Source: Candidatus Ideonella esbjergensis (lineage in GTDB: Bacteria; Pseudomonadota; Gammaproteobacteria; Burkholderiales; Burkholderiaceae_C). From it: a DNA stretch of 30,946 nucleotides. This document shows positions 23,845 through 30,946 of the stretch, one piece after another. The position numbers and the translations under genes are program-made. Location: assembly GCA_016710065.1 (NCBI GenBank), contig JADJLP010000009.1, forward strand, positions 1 through 30,946, in the 5' to 3' direction. How positions within the stretch are numbered: position 1 is the stretch's first letter; every line of letters starts with the position of its first letter. The notes beneath the pieces are model-generated. The model did not search any database. It was given only the letters and a program-made list of their open reading frames with translations, and was not told where the DNA came from.

Positions 23845-25355
23845 GGGGATGTGGTGCTGGCCGGTGTGTTGTTGGCCGATCTGGGGCTGGCGGAAGCGGC
23901 AGGTGTGGCGCGCGCCGTGGCACGGTTGTCTGCCTGCCAGCCGCCGCCCAGTGCCGCATAGAGGCGAACCTGGTCGGCACTCTGGTCGGCGCGGGCACTG
24001 GCCACGGCGCTTTGCGTGGCCAGCAAGGTGCGCTGGGTTTCCAGCACGGTTTGAAAGTCCACCAGGCCGCTGCCGTAGCGCTGGCGGGCCAGCCCGCTGG
24101 CGTTGCTGGCGGCGTCGGCGGCCTGTTCCAGCAGGGTGATGCGCTGGCGGTCGCCTTGCAGCGCGGCCAGCACGTCCTCCACGTCTTTCAGCGCGGTCAG
24201 CACCGTGGCCTGCCAGGCCGCGCTGGCCTGCTTGGCAGCCGCTTGCTGGGCCCGCACATTGGCGCTGATGGCGCCGCCGTCGAACAAGGGCATGGCCACG
24301 CTGGCCATCAGCGCGCTGACCACCGAAGCGCCATTCGTCAGTGCCCCCAGCGAGAGCGCGCTCAGGCCCAGCGAGCCGCTCAGGTTCAGGTCGGGCGCGG
24401 CAGCGGCGCGGGCCTGGTCCACGCGGGCCCAGGCGGCCTGCACTTGCAGCTCTGCGGCCTGCACATCGGGCCGCTGGCGCAGCGCCTGGGCGGGGATGCC
24501 CAGCGCCAGGTCGTCGGCAGCCTGTGGCAGCGGTGCACGTGTCGTCAGCGTGCTGGCCAGGGCGGCCGGGGGCTGGCCGGTCAACACCGCCAGGGCGTGC
24601 TGGCTCTGGTCCACGCTGGTTTGCAGCGTGGGCAGCAGCGCGGCGGTCTGGTTGGCGGCGCCGCGCGCCTGTTCGCTTTCCAGCGAGGTCACCAGGCCGG
24701 CCTGTTCGCGCCACTGCGTGATCTGCAAGGTCTCGCGCTGGCTGGCCAGGTTGTCTTCGGCAATGTCCAGGCGCTGCTGGGTCGAGCGCAGTGCGATGTA
24801 GCTCTGCGCCACGCTGGCGGCCAGCGCGCGCTGCACGTCGCCCAGCGTGGCGGCACTGGCCAGTGCGTTGGCCTGGCTGGCGTTCAGCGCGCTGCGGCGC
24901 AGGCCAGACAAGTCGGGTGACCAGGCAGCACCCAGGCCCACGGCCAGCGGTGTGCCGTTGCTGTCGCCACCCGAGGTGCTGTGCTGGGCCGAGGCGCTCA
25001 GGCGCAGCGTGGGCCACAAGGCGGCCTCGCTCGCGTCGCGCAGGGCGTTGGCCTGGTGCAGCGCGGCCTGGGCGCGCTGCACATCGGTGCCCGAGGCCAG
25101 GGCCTGGTCCACCAGCGTGGTCAGCGTGGGATCTTGAAAGCGGGTCCACCAGCGGGTCAGCGAGGTCGCTTCGGCGCTGGCAGGCGGCCCCACCGACCAG
25201 GCCGCAGGCACCGCCACCGCAGGCGCGTCTGCGGTGGCTGGGTGTGCGGGTGGCGTGGCGCAGCCCGCCAGCAGGCTGCAGCACAGGCCCAGTGCGGCGG
25301 CCAGGCCAGCGCGGCGCGCCGGGCCGGCCAGGTGTGCGATGGTGGCAGTGGTCAT
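23841..25355 (-). CDS. Outer-membrane efflux lipoprotein (NodT/OprM-like)
   Basis: 504 residues from the ATG at 25355, the third of three nearly identical ATG contexts and the only one in frame. Signal peptide with lipobox LLAGC (Cys near 31). Two OEP repeats follow, with WWTRFQDPTLTTLVDQAL at about 68-85, RPDVQAAELQVQAAWARVDQ near 310 and LARQRYGSGLVDFQTVLETQ in the second half, all family hallmarks. It forms the trimeric channel through the outer membrane. A low-complexity Ala/Ser/Thr tail ends the chain. It is coupled to both the P-type ATPase (upstream) and the adaptor (downstream) by overlapping codons. Confidence 0.94.
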   Translation of the reverse strand: MTTATIAHLAGPARRAGLAAALGLCCSLLAGCATPPAHPATADAPAVAVPAAWSVGPPASAEATSLTRWWTRFQDPTLTTLVDQALASGTDVQRAQAALHQANALRDASEAALWPTLRLSASAQHSTSGGDSNGTPLAVGLGAAWSPDLSGLRRSALNASQANALASAATLGDVQRALAASVAQSYIALRSTQQRLDIAEDNLASQRETLQITQWREQAGLVTSLESEQARGAANQTAALLPTLQTSVDQSQHALAVLTGQPPAALASTLTTRAPLPQAADDLALGIPAQALRQRPDVQAAELQVQAAWARVDQARAAAAPDLNLSGSLGLSALSLGALTNGASVVSALMASVAMPLFDGGAISANVRAQQAAAKQASAAWQATVLTALKDVEDVLAALQGDRQRITLLEQAADAASNASGLARQRYGSGLVDFQTVLETQRTLLATQSAVASARADQSADQVRLYAALGGGWQADNRATARATPAASASPRSANNTPASTTSP

Positions 25356-25379
25356 GCGGTGGTCATGCAGTGGTCATGC
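25347..25379 (-). repeat. Triple 11-bp tandem repeat carrying ATGA start/stop overlaps
   Basis: On the minus strand GCATGACCACY occurs three times without a gap (25379-25347). The ATPase TGA (25376-25374) overlaps the first ATG; that ATG opens a reading frame of four codons (M-T-T-A) whose TGA overlaps the second ATG; the same repeats once more, reaching the third ATG (25355), the start of the outer-membrane protein M-T-T-A-T. Confidence 0.9.
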
Positions 25380-27983
25380 GGGGGTTGGGGTTTGGCGCGC
25401 CTCGGGCCGCGCGGCCATCACCAGCTTGATCAGCAGCAAGGCCGCCAGGCCCAGGCCCAGCGCGGCGGCCAGCAGCGCCACGGGCAAAGGGGCAAAACCG
25501 AACAACTCGCGCACCGGTGCAATGAGCAGCACGGCGCCCAGCATCGCGGCGGTGGCGCCCAGCACCCGCCACAAGGCCTGGTTGGGCCGCCGCAGGGTGT
25601 GGAGCAGGTCGGGTGAGAACGAGCGGTTGGCCACGATCAGCGCCACGGTGCAGGCCACCAGCGCGGTGAAGGCGGCAGCGCGGGCGGCGCCGGCGGCCAC
25701 GTCATCGGCCAGCAGCAGGCCATAGAAGGCGGCCACCAGGGCCAGCACCAGGGTGCCCTGCAGCAGGCCGTTGACCACCAGCGCGGTCGAGAACAGCGGC
25801 GCGGCAGGGTTGCGCGGTGGCCGCGTCATCACATCGCTCTCCTCGCGCTCCGACTCGAATACGAAGGCGCACACCGGGTTGATCATCAGCTCCAGAAACG
25901 CGATGTGCACCGGGGTGAACAGCGTCGGCCAGCCCAGCAGCAGCGGCAGCAGCGACATCCCGGCAATGGGCACGTGCACCGCGAAAGTGAAGGCCATGGC
26001 CTTGCGCAGGTTGTCGTAGATGCGGCGGCCCAGGCGCACGGCGCCAACGATGGCGCCAAAGTCGTCGTCCATCAGCACCAGTGATGAAGCCTCGCGGGCC
26101 ACGTCGGTGCCGCGCGCGCCCATGGCAATGCCAATGTGTGCGGCCTTCAGCGAGGGGGCGTCGTTCACGCCGTCACCGGTCATGCCCACCACCTGGCCGT
26201 TGGCTTGCAAGGCCGCGACGATGCGCAGCTTCTGGTTCGGCACCACGCGCGCGAATACCGAGGTGGTGGCCACGCGCAGCCGCAGCTCGGCGTCGCCCAT
26301 GGCGGCCAGTTGCGCACCGCTGACCACTTCGGCGTGGGTGGCCAGGCCGGCTTGCGCGGCGATGGCCTGTGCCGTGGCGGGGTGGTCGCCGGTGATCATC
26401 ACCACGCGGATGCCGGCGCTGCGGCATTCCTGCACCGCTGCGGTCACGCCGGGGCGCAAGGGGTCGGCCAGTGCCACCAGGCCCAGGAAGGTCCAGTCAA
26501 AGCCTTGCGGCGTGGCGGGCCAGGCGCGGCCTTCAAACTCAGCCCGGGCCACGGCCAGCACGCGCAAGCCCCGGTTGGCCATGGCCTGGGCGGTGTTGGT
26601 GAGTTCGCCGGCCTGTGCGGGCGTCATGCGGCACAGCGTGGCCACGGCCTCGTGCGCGCCCTTCACCGCCACGGTGCCGGCCGGGTTGCCAGGCGCCTGC
26701 CACACATGGGTCATGGCGGGCAGCTCGGCGCTCAGGCCGATCTCGTGCACCAGCACCTGCTCGGTGGGCCAGGCCACCGGCTGTGAGCAGGCCGCGCCCA
26801 GCGCCATGAAGGCCTTGTCCATGGGGTCGAAGGGTTGCGGCTCGCTGGCGCGCATGCCGAATTCGATCAGCTCGTGAAAGGCGGCGGGTGGCGCGGCCGG
26901 TTCGCCAGCCCAGGTCTGCAGGCCGCCCTCGCCAGGCGTGGCCAGCTCGGCGATGGCCATGTGGTTGAGCGTGAGCGTGCCGGTCTTGTCGGTGCACAGC
27001 ACGGTGGCGGCGCCCAGGGCCTCGATGGTGGCGGCGCGCCGCGTGAGCACGCGCTGGCGCGAGAGCCGCCAGGCCCCCATGGCCATGAACACCGTGAGGA
27101 TCAGCAGCAGTTCTTCGGGCAGCAGGGCCATGGCCAGGGTGATGCCGGCCAGCAGCCCGCCGGTCCAGTCGCCACGCTGCAGGCCGTACAGCAGCACCAC
27201 CAGCGCACTCAGGCCCAGGCCCAAGGCCGAGAACACCTTCACCAGGCGGCGCGTTTGCAGGGTGAGTGGCGTGGGCGGGGTGGCGATGTCGCCCAGCGCC
27301 TTGCCGATGTGGCCGAACTCGGTGTCCACGCCGGTGGCCACCACGCGGGCCACGCCGCCACCGGCCACCACCATGGTGCCGGCAAAGACCAGGTGCGAGG
27401 TCTGGGCTTCATCGGCGATGGCGTCTTCGATGCGGGTTGCGGCACCAGCCGCCGCAGCCGCCTTGGCCACGGGCAAGGCCTCGCCGGTCAGCAGCGATTC
27501 GTCCACTTGCAGGTCATTGCCCGAGAGCAGCTGGGCGTCGGCGGCGATGCGGTCGCCCTCGCGCAGCAGCAGCAGGTCGCCCCGCACCACGTCGCGCCCG
27601 GCGATGCGCTGGGCCGTGCCGTCGCGCAGCACCAGGGCGCGCGGGCTGGCCATCTCGCGCAGCGCAGCCAGCGAGTTTTCGGAGCGCTGGGCCTGCACCA
27701 CGGTGATGCCCACCGTCACCATCACAAAGGCCAGCAGCATCGCGGCTTCGCCCAGGCTGCCCAGCACCAGGTACACCAGGCCAGCCGCGAGCAGCAGCTG
27801 GAACATGGGCTCGCGTGCCACTTCCGCCATCGAATGCCAGGCCGTGCGGCGCTGCGGCGGCGCCAACTCATTCGGGCCATCGAGCTGCAGGCGTTGCTGC
27901 ACTTGAGCAGCCGAGAGGCCACGCGACCCGGCTGTCATGCCAGTCGCATCTGCTGGGGCCATGGGTGTGCTGGCGATGGGCAT
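25374..27983 (-). CDS. P-type cation-transporting ATPase
   Basis: 869 residues from the ATG at 27983; ATGs at 27962 and 27938 are in frame and the last gives a more usual family N-terminus (TAGSRGLSAAQVQQRL). Phosphorylation site TDKTGTLT with Asp332; nucleotide site KGAHE (441-445); hinge TGDGVNDAP (602-610). The actuator loop reads TGEA (166-169) instead of the usual TGES. The fourth-helix motif is PEELLLILTVF at 289 onward, an acidic variant of the PEGL type seen in a little-studied bacterial branch. The cation is not predictable. It is the first gene of the six-gene operon. Confidence 0.93.
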   Translation of the reverse strand: MPIASTPMAPADATGMTAGSRGLSAAQVQQRLQLDGPNELAPPQRRTAWHSMAEVAREPMFQLLLAAGLVYLVLGSLGEAAMLLAFVMVTVGITVVQAQRSENSLAALREMASPRALVLRDGTAQRIAGRDVVRGDLLLLREGDRIAADAQLLSGNDLQVDESLLTGEALPVAKAAAAAGAATRIEDAIADEAQTSHLVFAGTMVVAGGGVARVVATGVDTEFGHIGKALGDIATPPTPLTLQTRRLVKVFSALGLGLSALVVLLYGLQRGDWTGGLLAGITLAMALLPEELLLILTVFMAMGAWRLSRQRVLTRRAATIEALGAATVLCTDKTGTLTLNHMAIAELATPGEGGLQTWAGEPAAPPAAFHELIEFGMRASEPQPFDPMDKAFMALGAACSQPVAWPTEQVLVHEIGLSAELPAMTHVWQAPGNPAGTVAVKGAHEAVATLCRMTPAQAGELTNTAQAMANRGLRVLAVARAEFEGRAWPATPQGFDWTFLGLVALADPLRPGVTAAVQECRSAGIRVVMITGDHPATAQAIAAQAGLATHAEVVSGAQLAAMGDAELRLRVATTSVFARVVPNQKLRIVAALQANGQVVGMTGDGVNDAPSLKAAHIGIAMGARGTDVAREASSLVLMDDDFGAIVGAVRLGRRIYDNLRKAMAFTFAVHVPIAGMSLLPLLLGWPTLFTPVHIAFLELMINPVCAFVFESEREESDVMTRPPRNPAAPLFSTALVVNGLLQGTLVLALVAAFYGLLLADDVAAGAARAAAFTALVACTVALIVANRSFSPDLLHTLRRPNQALWRVLGATAAMLGAVLLIAPVRELFGFAPLPVALLAAALGLGLAALLLIKLVMAARPEARQTPTPA

Positions 27984-28104
27984 GGGGCAGGGCGGCGCTG
28001 TGGCCAGGCGAAGCGAACTTCAGTCTGGCCAGTGTGCGGCGCGTGGCGCTGCCGAACAGTGCGCTGGCGCACTGTCGCGGTCAGGTCCAGTGGCTTGTGC
28101 GCCC

Positions 28105-28138
28105 GCGCACAGACACACGCCACCCGGCTGGCTACAAC
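28105..28138 (+). promoter_or_regulatory. Candidate stress promoter before the OsmB-like gene
   Basis: GCGCACAGA (28105-28113), 18 nt, CTACAAC (28132-28138). Predicted start about 28145, 65 nt before the ATG at 28210. No similarly good box was found facing the divergent P-type ATPase gene in the 27984-28209 gap. Confidence 0.55.
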
Positions 28139-28209
28139 GCAGAAGCGGGCTGGATGCCACAGCGCTTGTGGCGCCAGCCCCCTCGTTCTTTCACCGTTGA
28201 GGAATCACC

Positions 28210-28428
28210 ATGAACATCCGCTTCACACCCCTGTTGGCGCTCAGCGCCCTGGCCCTTTCACTGAGCGCCTGCGGCCACATGTCGCAACGCGACGAGAACA
28301 CCGCTGCCGGTGCCGTCATTGGCGGTGTGGCCGGCTCCATCCTCACCGGCGGCAGTGCCGTGGGCACCGTGGGTGGCGCGGTGGTGGGCGGCGTGATCGG
28401 CGACAAGGTGGACCCGAAGAAGCGCTGA
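28210..28428 (+). CDS. Glycine-zipper lipoprotein, OsmB-like
   Basis: 72 residues; ATG at 28210 preceded by GAGGAA. Signal peptide with lipobox LSAC (Cys at about 21). The mature part is dominated by a glycine-zipper 2TM motif, AGAVIGGVAGSILTGGSAVG and VGGAVVGGVIGDKV, with a basic end. OsmB of E. coli has the same plan and is induced by osmotic stress and RpoS. The protein is probably an outer-membrane or periplasmic-face lipoprotein. Monocistronic by appearance; the antiporter gene starts 117 bp later with its own promoter box. Confidence 0.85.
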   Translation: MNIRFTPLLALSALALSLSACGHMSQRDENTAAGAVIGGVAGSILTGGSAVGTVGGAVVGGVIGDKVDPKKR

Positions 28429-28452
28429 CCCCGGGCCGGCATGTGTTCGGTG

Positions 28453-28486
28453 TCGCACAGACGCTGATGCGCTGGCCAACGAGCAT
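28453..28486 (+). promoter_or_regulatory. Candidate stress promoter before the antiporter gene
   Basis: TCGCACAGA (28453-28461), 18 nt, CGAGCAT (28480-28486). The box is good, the -10 keeps only C, A and T. Predicted start about 28493, 53 nt before the GTG at 28546. Confidence 0.42.
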
Positions 28487-28545
28487 GGGCTGATGCCGGC
28501 CCCTCTGCACTGTGCGGGGTGGCCCTTGCTCCGGGAGACCACCGC

Positions 28546-30035
28546 GTGACTGTTGTGCCCATTCGCCCCGCTCGCCCTGTTCGCCTTGTTGCACCATTGA
28601 ACCGCAGGTCGGAGCGTTCTGCCGCTGCTGCCAAGCCTGTCACCACCCAACTCAAGCTGGGCCTGATGGTGGCGCTGGTGGTGGGCTCCATCCTGGGCAG
28701 TGGCGTCTTCGGCCTGCCACAGAACATGGCGGCCGGTGCCGGTGCCGGGGCCATCCTGATTGGCTGGGCCATCACCGGCGTGGGCATGCTGATGCTGGCG
28801 AGACCCTGGCCCTGCGGCGCCCCGATCTGGACAACGGCGTCTATGCCTATGCCCGGGCTTTGTCGGGCGAGTACGTTGGCTTCAATGCCGCCTGGGGCTA
28901 CTGGGTGAGCGCCTGGATCGGCAACGTGGGCTACCTGGTGGCGGCCTTTGGCGCACTGGGCATGTTCTTTCCCATCTTTGGCGAGGGCAACACGCCGGCC
29001 TCCGTGCTCGGGGCCTCGGTGCTGCTGTGGAGCGTGCACGCGCTGGTGCTGCGCGGCATCCAGGGCGCGGCGGTGCTGAACGCCGTGGTAACGCTGGCCA
29101 AGGTGGTGCCGCTGCTGCTGTTCATCGTGCTGGTGGCCTATGCCTTCCAGAGCAGCACCTTCCACCTTGATTTCTGGGGTGCGCCCTCGCTGGGCTCGGT
29201 GCTCGACCAGGTGCGCAGCACCATGCTGGTGACCGTGTGGGTGTTCATCGGCATCGAGGGCGCCAGCGTCTATTCGGCGCGTGCGCAGCACCGCAAGGAT
29301 GTGGGACGCGCCACGGTGTTGGGCTTTCTGATCACGCTGGCGCTGCTGATGGCGGTGTCGCTGCTGTCGCTGGGCATCTACACCCAGCCGCAGCTGGCGG
29401 CACTGAAGAACCCCTCGATGGCCGGCGTGCTGGAGCAGGCCGTGGGCCACTGGGGTGCGCTGCTCGTGTACCTGGGGCTGATGGTGTCTGTGGGCGGTGG
29501 CTTTCTGGCCTGGACGCTGCTGGCCGCCGAATCGCTGTTCACCCCCGCCGGTGGGGGCGTGATGCCGGCCGCGTTCGGCAAGACCAATGCCCAGGGTGTG
29601 CCGACCAATGCGCTGTGGCTCACCAACGCCATGGTGCAGGTCTTTCTGCTGCTCACGCTGGTCTGGAAGGCCTCGTACCTGGCGCTGATCTCGCTCTCCA
29701 CCGCGATGATCCTGCTGCCCTACCTGTTCAGCGCCGCCTACGCGCTGTCGCTGGCTTGGCGCGACCACTTGCCCTCGCAAGGCCGGCGCAGCAGCGACGC
29801 GCCGGTGGCCGCGCTGGCCACGATCTACTGCGCCTGGCTGCTGTACGCCGCCGGCCTGAAGTACCTGCTTCTCAGCGCCGTTCTGTACGCCCCGGGTGCG
29901 CTGCTGTACCTGGTGGCGCGGCGCCAGCACAACCCACTGGCCTTCACCGGCCGCGAGAAGCTGCTGCTGGTGGCTGTGCTGCTGCTGGCCGCCGTGGCCC
30001 TGGGCCTCTTGGCCGCGGGCCGCCTTGGGCTTTGA
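28546..30035 (+). pseudogene. arcD: Arginine/ornithine antiporter-like APC permease with frameshift
   Basis: Start GTG at 28546 with GGGAGA upstream. The first ~85 residues read QLKLGLMVALVVGSILGSGV and end GVGMLMLA at 28800; the frame then changes, and the rest (TLALRRPDLDNGVYAYARAL, AAWGYWVSAWIGNVGYLVAA and on to GRLGL) continues to TGA at 30035. The family normally has about four residues (F-V-Y/F-Q/E) at the junction, so the simplest account is a loss of about 10 bp at 28799-28801. Twelve or so helices are otherwise present and the remaining frame is clean, so the event is recent or a sequence error. Intact homologues exchange arginine for ornithine, and the deiminase gene follows 54 bp downstream. 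Confidence 0.82.
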
Positions 30036-30089
30036 TGTCCCCGTGATGTCGCCGCGTTGCTCCCACATCCTCGCCTTGAAAGCCCAGCC

Positions 30090-30946
30090 ATGAGCCTTGG
30101 TGTTCACTCCGAAGTGGGGCGCTTGCGCAAGGTGCTGGTGTGCCGGCCCGGCTTGGCGCACAAGCGGCTAACGCCAGAGAACTGCCGCGAACTGCTGTTC
30201 GACGACGTGCTGTGGGTGGCTCAGGCCCGCAACGACCACAACGCCTTCACCAGCGCCATGCTGGAGCGCGGCGTGCAGGTGCTGGAGCTGCACGATCTGC
30301 TCGCCGACACCGTGGGCCAACCGTTGGCGCGCGACTGGCTGCTCGACCGCATGCTGGGCGTGGACAGCCTGGACGCCGAAACCGCACAGCCGCTGCGCAC
30401 CTGGCTCACCGAGTTATCACCCCAGCGCCTGGCCGAGCATTTGATCGGCGGTGTGGTGCGCTCCGACCTGCCCTTCGAGCCTGCAGGCCTCACGGCGCTT
30501 TGCGCCGGCCCCACCGAGCTGCTGCTGCCGCCGCTGCCCAACAGCCTGTTCACCCGCGACAGCAGTTGCTGGGTTCACGACGGCGTGGTGCTGTGCCCCA
30601 TGTACTGGCCGGCGCGCCGCCCTGAAACGCTGCTCCAACCACGGCCAAGTCTACCGCTTTCACCCCGCCTTCAACCTGGCGGTGGGCCCTGCCGTGACCG
30701 AGTGGTGGGGCGACCCCGACCACCACCACGGCCTGGCCACGCTGGAGGGTGGCGACGTGATGCCCATCGGCAATGGCGTGGTGCTGGTGGGCATGGGCGA
30801 GCGCACTTCGCCACAGGCCGTGAGCCAGTTGGCGCGCAGCCTGTTTGCGCGCGGCACGGCCAAGCACGTGCTGGCGGCGCAGATGCCGCGCTCGCGCGGG
30901 GCCATGCATCTGGACACCGTGTTCACCTTCTGCGACGTCGACCTGG
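30090..30946 (+). pseudogene. arcA: Arginine deiminase, frameshifted and cut by the window end
   Basis: ATG at 30090 opens SLGVHSEVGRLRKVLVCRPG, the family N-terminus, and the frame continues through LFTRDSSCW (catalytic-site Asp) to MYWPARRPETLLQ at about 30640. There it shifts by one, resuming with VYRFHPAFNLAVGPAVTEWW, LEGGDVMPIGNGVVLVGMGE (Glu of the active site) and MHLDTVFTFCD (His and Asp), running off the window. The nucleophilic Cys lies beyond the end. Loss of single bases in AAA and GG runs near 30633-30649 would explain the shift. The enzyme hydrolyses arginine to citrulline and ammonia. Ribosome-binding site is weak. Confidence 0.85.

Noticed and set aside
27984..28080. Partial box CCGCACACT facing the P-type ATPase gene
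   Set aside because: Three mismatches or more to the GCGCACAGA class, and the element at the set distance is TTCGCCT. Too weak to call.
28429..28545. FNR/Anr box (TTGAT-N4-ATCAA) before the arginine genes
   Set aside because: Expected from some arginine deiminase loci, but no such sequence is present in this gap.

Overview
The window looks like a GC-rich betaproteobacterial chromosome segment, probably Burkholderiales and most likely Comamonadaceae. That is inferred from codon use, protein style and the abundant ATTCCC-N8-GGGAAT repeats; no rRNA or marker gene is present to prove it. I see no tRNA, rRNA, CRISPR array, transposase or phage gene. Almost every gene belongs to envelope maintenance, general stress or signalling.

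Layout. 1-587: 3' end of a cardiolipin synthase-like phospholipase D gene. 681-1316: long non-coding repeat. 1450-3722: YflT-type stress protein, triple-BON protein and two small Cys-motif envelope proteins. 3709-5443: Zn alcohol dehydrogenase and a conserved CxxC protein. 5508-6129: second copy of the long repeat. 6326-7265: RcnB-like protein and FMN reductase. 7366-12482 (minus): signalling operon with a CheB-CheR-PAS gene (frameshifted), a PAS-only protein and a PAS-GGDEF-EAL protein. 12603-13627: PRC-barrel protein and BON lipoprotein. 13631-19113 (minus): seven-gene operon with a small coiled-coil protein, AI-2E family protein, an MCE/Mla-type lipid ABC system and a DUF1003 protein. 19306-19455: tiny two-helix membrane protein. 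19687-27983 (minus): six-gene operon with a P-type cation ATPase, a tripartite MacAB/TolC-like export system and a second DUF1003 protein. 28210-28428: OsmB-like lipoprotein. 28546-30946: arginine/ornithine antiporter and arginine deiminase genes, both with frameshifts.

Two signals stand out. First, eight intergenic sites carry (G/T)CGCACAGA and, 18 nt later (19 in one case), a CTAnnnT-like -10. Each points at a start codon, with predicted leaders of 0-65 nt. They precede the BON, ADH, FMN reductase, PRC-barrel, coiled-coil/Mla operon, small membrane protein, OsmB-like and antiporter genes. This looks like one promoter class tying the scattered transcription units into a stress regulon. Second, a 620-640 bp fold-back repeat bounded by inverted ATTCCC-N8-GGGAAT palindromes occurs twice, with two short relatives elsewhere.

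Three gene families (CheB-CheR, antiporter, deiminase) are broken by frameshifts. These may be real decay or sequence errors, and the window alone cannot decide.
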